DNA of 14,391 nt from DASQGA01 sp035535315 (GTDB taxonomy: Bacteria; Actinomycetota; Thermoleophilia; Gaiellales; Gaiellaceae), in assembly GCA_035535315.1 (NCBI GenBank), contig DATLQD010000151.1:1-14391 (forward strand), in the 5' to 3' direction. The notes under the pieces are model-generated. The model saw only the letters and a list, made by a program, of their open reading frames with translations, was not told the DNA's origin and searched no databases. A program made the translations under genes and the position numbers. Within the stretch, counting starts at the first letter, position 1. Each line of letters opens with the position of its first letter. Shown here piece after piece: positions 6,117-13,340 of this stretch.

Positions 6117-6374
6117 CTACTCGTCCGGGTTCGGAGGCGCCGCCTTCGAGGCAAGGATCGCCGCGAGCTTTTCGACGTCGACCTCGTAGAGCGGGCCATG
6201 CCCTTCGCCCACCTGCCGGTGGAGGCGCAACTGGAGCTCGGCCTTCAGGATGTCGATCTTGCCGTGGAGGATTCTGCGCCGGTACGAAACCTGGTTCTCC
6301 TCCTCCACGAGCTGAGCGATCAGATCGCGCAGCTCCGTATCGGAAATGGTCTCAAGGTCGGGAAGAGCTTCCAC
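6117..6374 (-). CDS. rsiG: RsiG-like single-motif c-di-GMP-dependent anti-sigma factor
   Basis: An 85-residue, almost wholly helical protein. It carries E26-x3-S30-x2-R33-x3-H37-x3-D41, matching the RsiG c-di-GMP signature E(X)3S(X)2R(X)3Q(X)3D except for H in place of Q. In Streptomyces RsiG has two such helices and holds sigma WhiG when c-di-GMP is bound. Small one-motif forms of basal actinobacteria act as homodimers, as shown for Rubrobacter, where they control type IV pili. The present protein is of the one-motif kind. No whiG or pilus gene is in the window. Start GTG 6374 is fixed by CGGAGGG four to five bases upstream and by the promoter, which lies upstream of it and would exclude a start at 6434. 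It heads the garA-ftsR-apt series. Confidence 0.8.
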   Translation of the reverse strand: MEALPDLETISDTELRDLIAQLVEEENQVSYRRRILHGKIDILKAELQLRLHRQVGEGHGPLYEVDVEKLAAILASKAAPPNPDE

Positions 6375-6413
6375 GCTGCCCTCCGGTCTCTGGGTCGGGG
6401 ACGGGCTCCCTGT

Positions 6414-6442
6414 AGTAAACCATCGGAGCGCCAATCTATCAA
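6414..6442 (-). promoter_or_regulatory. Promoter of the rsiG-garA-ftsR-apt operon
   Basis: On the minus strand TTGATA (6442-6437, 5 of 6) is followed by exactly 17 bases and TTTACT (6419-6414, 4 of 6). The predicted start point is about 6407, leaving a leader of about 33 bases with a strong ribosome site before GTG 6374. It lies in the 83-base gap after the GDP-mannose gene, so the downstream genes can be transcribed separately from pgsA-manC. Confidence 0.55.
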
Positions 6443-6457
6443 CCTCGACTTGAGGGT

Positions 6458-8974
6458 TTAGGTGTTGTCCTCCTCTTCAGAGCCCGCGATGATGCGCTCG
6501 ACGAGAGCGGTGTACTCGTCCTCGAGTCTCGCCGCGTCCTCCTCGCTTGCCCCCTCCGCGTAGACGTGGACCAGCGCTTCCGTGGGATCCGGGAGAACGT
6601 GTGCCCAGCCGCCGTCCTCGTAGACCTTGATGCCGTCGGTCACGTCCACTTTCTTGTCCCGCACCTGGTCCGTCAGGATTCGCATCACAGCACCCTTGCG
6701 GGAGAAGGGGCAGCGAACCTGCCGGTGGACGACCTGCGACCTCGGGAGAGCGTCGACAAGCTCCGAGAGGGGCTTCCGCACCGGGGCAAGCAGCTCCAGG
6801 AGCTTGCAGAGGCTCGTAATGCCGTCGTAGGCAGGAAGGAACTCGGGGAAGACGAAGCCGCCGGCGGCGGAGCCTGCAAAGACGACGCCGTCCTCCGCGG
6901 CGGCCCGCGTCAAGGCTGCAAGTGATGCCGGCGTTCGCTGGACCTCGAGATCCGAGCCCTTCACCATCTCCTCGACGAGACTCGTGACCGTGACCGGAAA
7001 CGCGAGACGTCCCTTCCTTCCGTTCGATGCGATGAGGCTCAGGAAGAGCAGGAGCTCCTGCTCGACCTCCACCTCTCGCGCACGCTCGTCGACGAGGTAG
7101 AGGCGTTCCGCCGCGCCGTCGAAGGCGACGCCGAAGTCCGCACCGACTGCTGAAACGAGCCGCTTCACCTGGCCGAGTGACTCCGCCAGAGTGGCTCCGG
7201 CCGGCGACGTGCGGAGCTCACGGACATATGCCTGGGCCGCGATGATCTCGACTCCGAGGTCGCCGAGGACGAGCGGGACCACCAGCGAGGCCGACGAGTA
7301 CGAATAGCCGATTACGATGCGGAACCCCCGCGAGCGGATCGCATCTGTGTCGAGTGTTGCGAGTAGGTCCTGGGCATAGCTCTCGGATGCCCGGGCCGGG
7401 TACCGGATCTCTCCCACGCCGTCCCAGGGGCTGCGCCGGAACTCCTGGCGACCAAAGTGCTTTTCGACCTCCTTCATGAAGGCGCTCGATACCTCGACCC
7501 CGGGGGGCTCGTAGATCTGGAGGGTGACCGCCTCCGGGTCGGCGGCGCTCTGGCGAACATGCACGCCCGCTTCGAACCCTTCGCTCTTCAGCAGGTGGCG
7601 TGTTACCGCCGAGGGCATCACTCGGAGATCCGCGACGTGGACTCCGGTCGCGTTGATCCCGGTCAGGACAGCGCGTCGCAGGAGGCGGCAAGAGGACGGC
7701 GCTTCGCGGCTCGTAACGACGCGCGCGTCGCGCTTGAGCACGGTGCCGAGCGCCATCCCGAGGCGGAGCGCGATCTCGGGGGTGAGATCGACGTTGATGA
7801 GCCCCGAGATTCCCTCCCGGCCGAAGATCGTGCTCGAGGCTCGCGACTCCCAGATCAAGTTGCGGTCGACCTGCGTACCTGACTCCACCTCCTTGAACGG
7901 ATAGATGCGGATGCCGGGCAGGACGACGCTCTGTTCCCCGATCGTCGACTGGTCGCCGACGGCGACGCCCTCGTGCAGGCGAACGTGGGGCCGGATATCG
8001 CACATGCGGCCCACGACCGCTCCTTCGACGTGGGCGCTTCGGCCGATGTAGGTCCCAGCGTCGATGACGGAGCGGGAAGTGCGGGCGTGCTCGCGCAGCA
8101 CGACGCTCGAAGAGAGGACCGAGTAGGCACCGACAGTCGCATGCGGAGCGATGTGGCAGTAGTTCCCGATGAAAGCCGGACCCTCGACGGACTCCAAGTC
8201 GTCGAGGTCGACGCCCTCTCCGATCCAGACGTTGCCGCGCAGGCGAATGCCCTCCACGTTGAGGTCCGCCCTCCCGTCGAGAACGTCGAAGTTCGCCTGC
8301 CGGTACTGATCGAGGTTGCCGATGTCTTGCCAATAGCCGTCCGCCACATAGCCGTAGAGCGGCCGTCCCATCTCGAGGAGATGCGGGAAGAGCTCCTTCG
8401 AGAAGTCGTAGGGGCGATCGTCGGGGACATGGCGTAGGACTCCCGGATCGATCACGTAGATGCCCGTGTTGATCGTGTCCGTGAAGACCTGGGCCCACGA
8501 CGGCTTCTCCAGGAAGCGTTCGATTCGCCCATCTTCATCCGTGACTACGATCCCGAACTCGAGCGGGTTCTCGACGCTTTTCAGGCCGATCGTGACTGCA
8601 CCGCCCTTCTCTTCGTGGAAGCGGACGAGCGCCCCGAGATCGAAGTCGCAGAGCGCATCGCCGGAGATCACGACGAAGGGCTCGTCGAGCGCCTCTTCCG
8701 CAAGCTTCACCGAGCCGGCCGTGCCCGCGGGCGACTCCTCCACCGAGTAGCGGATCTGGACGCCCTGGGCCTCGCCCGCTCCGAAGTAGCCGCGGATGAC
8801 CTGCGGCATGAACGCGACGGTCACGATGATGTCCTCGAAGCCGTGCCGCTTCAGAAGTTCGACGATGTGCTCCATGCAGGGCTTGCCAACGATCGGCACC
8901 ATCGGCTTCGGCTGGTTCGACGTGAGCGGCCGCAGACGGGTGCCCTCACCGCCGGCCATGACGACGGCCTTCAT
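6458..8974 (-). CDS. GDP-mannose pyrophosphorylase fused to a degenerate phosphomannomutase domain
   Basis: An 838-residue protein. Residues 1-235 are a nucleotidyltransferase: GGEGTRLRPLT (8-18), SGDALCDFD (104-112), FLEKP (154-158), DGYWQDIGN (212-220). Residues about 240-375 are a left-handed beta-helix of hexapeptide repeats. Residues about 380-835 have the phosphohexomutase fold (DLRVMPS, FPEFLPAYDG, DGIKV) but not its active site. The phosphoserine loop TASHNP is replaced at 472-480, the DGDR metal loop reads DGAAER (619-624), the GExSGH sugar loop reads GSAAGG (701-706), and the RPSGTEP phosphate loop reads LPDPTEA (794-800). I infer an active mannose-1-phosphate guanylyltransferase (or related sugar-nucleotide enzyme) with a non-catalytic mutase domain. 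Fusions of this layout occur in other phyla. The start ATG overlaps the pgsA stop (ATGA), and AGGAG lies ten bases upstream. Confidence 0.88.
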   Translation of the reverse strand: MKAVVMAGGEGTRLRPLTSNQPKPMVPIVGKPCMEHIVELLKRHGFEDIIVTVAFMPQVIRGYFGAGEAQGVQIRYSVEESPAGTAGSVKLAEEALDEPFVVISGDALCDFDLGALVRFHEEKGGAVTIGLKSVENPLEFGIVVTDEDGRIERFLEKPSWAQVFTDTINTGIYVIDPGVLRHVPDDRPYDFSKELFPHLLEMGRPLYGYVADGYWQDIGNLDQYRQANFDVLDGRADLNVEGIRLRGNVWIGEGVDLDDLESVEGPAFIGNYCHIAPHATVGAYSVLSSSVVLREHARTSRSVIDAGTYIGRSAHVEGAVVGRMCDIRPHVRLHEGVAVGDQSTIGEQSVVLPGIRIYPFKEVESGTQVDRNLIWESRASSTIFGREGISGLINVDLTPEIALRLGMALGTVLKRDARVVTSREAPSSCRLLRRAVLTGINATGVHVADLRVMPSAVTRHLLKSEGFEAGVHVRQSAADPEAVTLQIYEPPGVEVSSAFMKEVEKHFGRQEFRRSPWDGVGEIRYPARASESYAQDLLATLDTDAIRSRGFRIVIGYSYSSASLVVPLVLGDLGVEIIAAQAYVRELRTSPAGATLAESLGQVKRLVSAVGADFGVAFDGAAERLYLVDERAREVEVEQELLLFLSLIASNGRKGRLAFPVTVTSLVEEMVKGSDLEVQRTPASLAALTRAAAEDGVVFAGSAAGGFVFPEFLPAYDGITSLCKLLELLAPVRKPLSELVDALPRSQVVHRQVRCPFSRKGAVMRILTDQVRDKKVDVTDGIKVYEDGGWAHVLPDPTEALVHVYAEGASEEDAARLEDEYTALVERIIAGSEEEDNT

Positions 8975-9522
8975 CCTCCGAAGCTCCTGGGTGCCGTGAC
9001 GGCATAGAGAACGGCGGCAATCATTGCGACCGCGAGCCCGCTCCAGAAGAGCGCCAGCGCCCAGGTCGTCCCCTCGTCGGAAGCGATCATTGCAGTCACG
9101 GCCGCGTAGAGAAGCCAGGTCCCGGCCTTGCCGAGCCAGCTCACCGAGAGCTCGTAGCCACGTGTCATGACCAGGCCATACCCGCCGACGAGCGCCGCGT
9201 CTCGAACGAGGATCACGACCAGCGCCGGCCACGGCAGGCGACCGTCGAGCCAGAGGAGAATGACCGCGGCATCGATCATGAGCCGGTCGGCCAGCGGGTC
9301 TGCGAGCCGCCCGAAGGTCGATTCCACGTGCCAGCGGCGGGCCAGCCAGCCATCCAGTTGATCGGTCGCGCCTGCGAACGCGAAGACTCCCGCGGCTACG
9401 TAGCTCCCCTCTCCGTCCGTCCCGAGCACGAGGACGACGAAGAGCGGGATCAGCGCGAGGCGAAGGATGGTCAGCGCGTTCGGGATCTGCGCGTGAGGTG
9501 TCGAGATCGCTCGTGCGCCCAT
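8971..9522 (-). CDS. pgsA: CDP-alcohol phosphatidyltransferase, PgsA-like
   Basis: A 183-residue integral membrane protein. The family signature D-x2-DG-x2-AR-x8-G-x3-D-x3-D is complete (D54, D57, G58, A61, R62, G71, D75, D79), so the catalytic metal site is intact. Hydrophobic helices lie at about 17-34, 40-52, 82-93, 97-118, 131-147 and 153-176. The likely product is CDP-diacylglycerol-glycerol-3-phosphate 3-phosphatidyltransferase, giving phosphatidylglycerol phosphate; a phosphatidylinositol-type activity cannot be excluded from sequence alone. ATG 9522 was chosen because the hydrophobic core starts soon after it, though no good ribosome site precedes it. It is divergent from the hutF-like gene with 75 bases between, and translationally coupled to the GDP-mannose gene. 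Confidence 0.88.
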   Translation of the reverse strand: MGARAISTPHAQIPNALTILRLALIPLFVVLVLGTDGEGSYVAAGVFAFAGATDQLDGWLARRWHVESTFGRLADPLADRLMIDAAVILLWLDGRLPWPALVVILVRDAALVGGYGLVMTRGYELSVSWLGKAGTWLLYAAVTAMIASDEGTTWALALFWSGLAVAMIAAVLYAVTAPRSFGG

Positions 9523-9597
9523 CAGCAGCCCGGCGACCGAGTCGCGCTTTGGATCGGTGCGGAAGGGTCCATTGGCAGCGAATGGTAGCCTCGCGCG

Positions 9598-10605
9598 GTG
9601 CCTGAGCGGCTTGCGCTTCCCGGCTTCGTGAACGCTCACAGCCACGCGTTTCAGCGGGCGTTGCGAGGGCGAGCGGAGGGCGCAGACTTCTGGGGCTGGC
9701 GCGATTCCATGCTGGAGCTGGCCCGCGGCCTGAACCCGGCACGGGTCCGGCTCGACTACGAGGCCACCTTTCGGGAGATGCGGGACGCCGGTTATACGGC
9801 CGTCGGCGAGTTTCATTACGTCGGGCTCTCGGAGGCGAAGGCGGCGGTCGAGGCCGCCCGTGCTGCCGGAGTCGAACTCGTGCTCCTTCTGGCCGCCTAC
9901 GGTCGCGGAGGGATCGAGCGTTTCCGCCAGGAGTCCTCGGCCGCCTACCTCGCGCAGGTCGAGGAGCTTCGTGCCGAAGGAGCACGCGTCGGCGTTGCGC
10001 CCCATTCCGTGCGTGCGTGCACGGCAGACTGGCTAAGCGAGATCGGCCGCTATGCGGAGCGGGAGAAGCTCGTGCTCCACATCCATGCCGACGAGCAGCC
10101 CCGCGAGATCGAGAAATGCGTGGCCGAGCATGGGCTCCGACCGATTCAGCTTCTCGCCGAGACCGGTTGTCTCGGGCCGCGGACGACAATCGTGCACGGA
10201 ACGCATGCGGACGACGCCGAGCTCGACCTCGTGGCGGAAGCGGGCGGGCGCATCTGCGTGTGTCCGACGACCGAGGCGAATCTCGGCGATGGCTTTGCGC
10301 CCGTCGGGAGGATCAGGGAGCGCGGGATCGGCCTTTGTATCGGCTCGGACTCGAACGTTCGCATCGACCCGCTGGAAGAGCTGCGCGAGCTCGAAGGCAC
10401 TGCGCGCCGCCAGGAGCTGCGGCGGAACGTGATCTCCCCCATGGAGCTACTCGAGATCGGTTCCTCCGAGGGTGCCGGCGCGCTCGGACTCGACGAATGG
10501 CCCGGGATCGAGGTCGACCTCTCGCACGTTTCCCTCCACGGCGTCGACCGCGAGGGGGTCGAGCCCGCGCTCGTGTTCGGCTGCGGCGCGGATGTGATCT
10601 TGTAA
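9598..10605 (+). CDS. hutF: Minimal HutF-like formimidoylglutamate deiminase
   Basis: A 335-residue amidohydrolase. LPGFVNAHSHAFQRALRG (7-24), PHSVRA (135-140), LHIHADEQ (160-167), VHGTHAD (199-205) and GSDSN (249-253) are the HutF-type motifs. The metal and catalytic residues H14, H16, H163, H200 or H203, and D251 are present. HutF turns N-formimino-glutamate into N-formyl-glutamate and ammonia in histidine breakdown. Usual members are about 450 residues; this one starts at the first barrel strand and stops after ALVFGCGADVIL, so both ends that form the beta-sandwich are absent. An in-frame TAG at 9586-9588 rules out an N-terminal extension. The same TAG lies in TAGCCT (9586-9591), a possible -10 element placing the transcript start at the GTG, so the mRNA may be leaderless. 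No other hut gene is present; another amidohydrolase substrate is possible. Confidence 0.8.
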   Translation: MPERLALPGFVNAHSHAFQRALRGRAEGADFWGWRDSMLELARGLNPARVRLDYEATFREMRDAGYTAVGEFHYVGLSEAKAAVEAARAAGVELVLLLAAYGRGGIERFRQESSAAYLAQVEELRAEGARVGVAPHSVRACTADWLSEIGRYAEREKLVLHIHADEQPREIEKCVAEHGLRPIQLLAETGCLGPRTTIVHGTHADDAELDLVAEAGGRICVCPTTEANLGDGFAPVGRIRERGIGLCIGSDSNVRIDPLEELRELEGTARRQELRRNVISPMELLEIGSSEGAGALGLDEWPGIEVDLSHVSLHGVDREGVEPALVFGCGADVIL

Positions 10606-10660
10606 GGGATCCTTGATTGCCGCAGGAGCGGCGCCGAGCGGGTCGAAATCCGTCGGTCCG

Positions 10661-11521
10661 GTGCGTCTCAGGGCGTTCATCGTGCTGGCGCTTGCTTTCG
10701 GCGCCCTCCTCGTCGCCACCCCGGCCCAGGCGGCCGGGAGCTCTCGCATTGCCGCGGTCCAGGTTGCGCTTCAAGCCCGAGGGTTCTACTGGGGCACGAT
10801 CGACGGCTACTACGGTCCCGGAACACAGCAGGCCGTGGTTCGGTTCCAGCGCAGGCGAGGCCTGCTCGCGGACGGAATCGCCGGGCGGAGGACGCGGCGC
10901 TCACTCGGTCGCTACGGACGACCGCTCTTGGGTAAGCGTGTTCTCATGCAGGGTCGAGTCGGCTTCGACGTCTCGCAGCTGCAGTTCCTCCTTGCCTGGC
11001 ACGGATTCCCGTCTGGCACCTTTGACGGCGGATTTGGGGGGCGCACCGACCACGCACTCCGTCGGTTTCAGCGCTGGGCGAGGCTCGGAGCGGACGGCGT
11101 AGCCGGACCGGCCACCTTCAGGGCGCTTCGGACCCCGCCTCCACGCTCGCCCCTGCGGTTCGTGCTCCCGCTCCAGACAGGGATTGGAGACAGGTTCGGC
11201 CCGCGCGGCCCAAACTTCCATACGGGTATCGACTTCCCGGCGCGGGCCGGAACAGGCGTTGCCGCCGCGCGTTACGGCCGCGTTTCCTATGCAGCTTGGA
11301 TGCCCGGCGGCTGGGGCTACCTCGTCTCGATTGCACACGGAAACGGGGTCAGGACGATGTATGCGCACCTCTCGCGGATCGACGTGCGCGTCGGCGCGCG
11401 GGTCAGCGCCGGCCATCAGATCGGCCGCGTGGGATCCACCGGCCATTCCACCGGCCCGCATCTCCATTTCGAGGTCAGAGTGCGCGGCGCCGCGGTCGAT
11501 CCGCTACCCGCCTTCGGCTAG
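10661..11521 (+). CDS. Secreted M23 peptidase with two peptidoglycan-binding domains
   Basis: A 286-residue exported protein. A signal peptide spans residues 1-24 (MRLR, hydrophobic core, ATPAQA|A). Two PG_binding_1 repeats follow: about 28-84 (GTIDGYYGPGTQQAVVRFQ) and about 100-157 (GTFDGGFGGRTDHALRRFQ). The LytM-type M23 metallopeptidase domain is at about 165-282, with zinc ligands H187 and D191 in HTGID, H269 in HLH, and catalytic H236 and H267. It should cut peptidoglycan cross-links in wall remodelling and appears active. GTG 10661 is preferred because it gives a textbook signal peptide. TTG 10613, right behind the hutF stop and with AAGGGA upstream, would add 16 residues. It overlaps the end of proC, which is convergent, by 18 bases. 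Co-transcription with hutF is likely. Confidence 0.9.
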   Translation: MRLRAFIVLALAFGALLVATPAQAAGSSRIAAVQVALQARGFYWGTIDGYYGPGTQQAVVRFQRRRGLLADGIAGRRTRRSLGRYGRPLLGKRVLMQGRVGFDVSQLQFLLAWHGFPSGTFDGGFGGRTDHALRRFQRWARLGADGVAGPATFRALRTPPPRSPLRFVLPLQTGIGDRFGPRGPNFHTGIDFPARAGTGVAAARYGRVSYAAWMPGGWGYLVSIAHGNGVRTMYAHLSRIDVRVGARVSAGHQIGRVGSTGHSTGPHLHFEVRVRGAAVDPLPAFG

Positions 11522-12316
11522 CTCCTTCGAGCGGTTCATGGCTGCCTGGATCGCGTTCAGGAACGCCGCTCGCACGCCGGCCTGTTCTAGCTCGCGGATG
11601 GCCGCGATCGTCGTCCCACCGGGAGAGGTGACCATCTCGCGGAGCTCAACGGGGTGCATCTTCTCGTCCCGGAGGAGCTTGGCCGTCCCGAGCATCGTCT
11701 GGACCACGAGATCGGTGGCGATCTCCCGCCCGAGCCCGAGCAGGATTCCGGCTTCGATCATGGACTCCGCCAGGAGCGCGAAGTAGGCAGGGCCCGAGCC
11801 GGACACGGCGGTCACCGCATCCATGTAGTTCTCAGGCACGCGCACCGACCGGCCGACGTGCGCCAGCACCTCCTCTGCCTGTGCGAGGTGCTCCTCCGTC
11901 GCGTGCGTCCCCGCGGCGATGCCCGCCATCCCCTCGTGGACCGTCACGGGCGTGTTCGGCATCGCGCGGACGACGGGCACAGCGTTCGTCAGGTGGCTCT
12001 CGATCAGGGCTGTGGGGATCGCCGCCGCGATCGAGATCACGGTTTGGTCCGCCGTCGGGACGTCGTGGATATCCGTTAGAAGGGTCTCGATGTCCTGAGG
12101 CTTGACCGCGATCACGACGACGGGGGCTTCTGCGGCCGCCTCGCGGTTCGAGGCCGTCGCCCGCACGCCGTAGGTCTCCGCGAGGCCCCGCAGCCGGTCT
12201 TCGCTTCGCGCGGTCACGACGATCTCGCCCGGAGGGCACCATTTCGACGAGACAAGCCCGGCAACGAGCGCCTCTCCGATCTTCCCCGCTCCGAGAATCG
12301 CGATCTTGGCGCTCAT
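11504..12316 (-). CDS. proC: Pyrroline-5-carboxylate reductase
   Basis: A 270-residue protein of normal length. It reduces 1-pyrroline-5-carboxylate to proline with NAD(P)H, the last step of proline synthesis, in the cytosol. The Rossmann motif ILGAGKIGEALVAGL (7-21), VVIAVKP (71-77), VVRAMPNTPV (about 115-124), the P5CR signature region AVSGSGPAYFALLAESMIEAG and the C-terminal TSPGGTTIAAI block are all intact. ATG 12316 has TAAGG about eight bases upstream. Its end overlaps the convergent M23 gene. A GNAT gene lies 88 bases upstream on the same strand and may share the transcript. Confidence 0.96.
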   Translation of the reverse strand: MSAKIAILGAGKIGEALVAGLVSSKWCPPGEIVVTARSEDRLRGLAETYGVRATASNREAAAEAPVVVIAVKPQDIETLLTDIHDVPTADQTVISIAAAIPTALIESHLTNAVPVVRAMPNTPVTVHEGMAGIAAGTHATEEHLAQAEEVLAHVGRSVRVPENYMDAVTAVSGSGPAYFALLAESMIEAGILLGLGREIATDLVVQTMLGTAKLLRDEKMHPVELREMVTSPGGTTIAAIRELEQAGVRAAFLNAIQAAMNRSKELAEGG

Positions 12317-12404
12317 GGGGAGACCTTAGATGGTTGATCGATAATTGCCACACCGTCGGATGGCCCCAGACCCCGGCTCCAGGCCGCATCTCGCGCTTGT
12401 TGTC

Positions 12405-13142
12405 TCACGTGGGCTCTACCGCATGGCGCATCCACAGGTTCGGCTCTGCGTATCGTCCTTCGTCCGCCTCGCGATCGATGTGCACGGGCACGAGCGCCCC
12501 TGGGACGACGTAGTCGCCCGTCTCCGGAAACACCATGCCCGCCCATTCCTCCCACTCGGCGACCGAGCCGGTGACGACCAGAGAGTCGGTCGCCACTCCG
12601 ATGATCTCGCCACCGATCCGTTCGTGGAGGCGGATCCACGGGTCGACCGGGAGCCCGTCGGGTCGTCTCCAGGCCGCGTAGCGCTCCATGCGTGTCAGGG
12701 GGTAGAGCTCCTTCCGGGTCGGCCGGACGGGCGCGACGAGGCTCCCCAGGCCGTGCCGAGCCGCCACGGCGCGCATGCCTTCGATGACCGCGGCGCTCAA
12801 GCCTCGGCCCTGGTGCTCCGGCGCGACGATCGCGACGAGCGCAGAAAGCGTGTTGCGAGTCCTGTCGTCTTCGAATCCCCGCTCGAGGACGCCGTCGACG
12901 CCGGCGGGCAGACCGGCGACGGTCCCGTCCCACTCGAAGGGGATGGTGTTTCCCCGCCCGAGAATCTGCCCACCCTCGTCGTCGATCAGGACGAGCTGGA
13001 ACTCGGGGAACTCCTCGTAGAGCCGGTTCCAGTAGAGGTTGGTGACGTCCCCGTGCTTCAGGAACTCGGGCCAGACGCGATCGAGGCCGAGCGGCCTGTC
13101 GAGGTCGGGTCTTTCGGCGAGGGATACGACCGCAGCCAGCAC
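12405..13142 (-). CDS. GNAT-family N-acetyltransferase
   Basis: A 245-residue protein. The acetyl-CoA-binding signature lies at 101-118: strand ALVAIVAPEHQGRGLSAA with Q-G-R-G at 111-114 and the helix AAVIEGMRAVAARHG after it. An N-terminal segment (20-60) with FPEFQLVLIDDEG is the usual preceding strand pair. The C-terminal part (about 150-240) is longer than in a minimal GNAT and may form the acceptor site. The acceptor is unknown. The start is taken as GTG 13142, without a clear ribosome site. The large opposite-strand frame through this gene has no family resemblance. Confidence 0.85.
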   Translation of the reverse strand: MLAAVVSLAERPDLDRPLGLDRVWPEFLKHGDVTNLYWNRLYEEFPEFQLVLIDDEGGQILGRGNTIPFEWDGTVAGLPAGVDGVLERGFEDDRTRNTLSALVAIVAPEHQGRGLSAAVIEGMRAVAARHGLGSLVAPVRPTRKELYPLTRMERYAAWRRPDGLPVDPWIRLHERIGGEIIGVATDSLVVTGSVAEWEEWAGMVFPETGDYVVPGALVPVHIDREADEGRYAEPNLWMRHAVEPT

Positions 13143-13219
13143 GGGTCTATCGTCCCAGCTGGAACATCGCGGTGTCGGGCGCTACAACAGCAGACAAGAC
13201 GAGCCGCCTAAGGCCAAAC

Positions 13220-13251
13220 TGCAAAAGCCCCGCACGCGCGGGGCTTTTGCA
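13220..13251 (-). terminator. Terminator of the rifamycin phosphotransferase gene
   Basis: A 14-pair perfect stem (13220-13233 with 13238-13251, core GCAAAAGCCCCGC) has a four-base loop. The A-run on one arm gives TTTT on the other in either direction, so it can work on both strands. It lies about 90 bases past the minus-strand stop at 13341. The other 13143-13340 bases hold nothing else I recognise. Confidence 0.8.
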
Positions 13252-13340
13252 AAGTCGGGGTGGTTGTGACGCCTTCTACCCGGCCGCCAACGGCGTCTGG
13301 CTAACCGACCACGTGCCACGGTTACCGTCGGGCTGGCCCG

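Noticed and set aside
8975..10189. N-terminal extension of the GDP-mannose gene frame (about 400 extra residues)
   Set aside because: The frame runs antisense to hutF and across pgsA with Arg/Pro-rich nonsense; family homology begins exactly at MKAVVMAGGEGTR (8974).
12345..13211. 288-residue plus-strand open frame
   Set aside because: Antisense to the GNAT gene, which carries the acetyl-CoA-binding signature.
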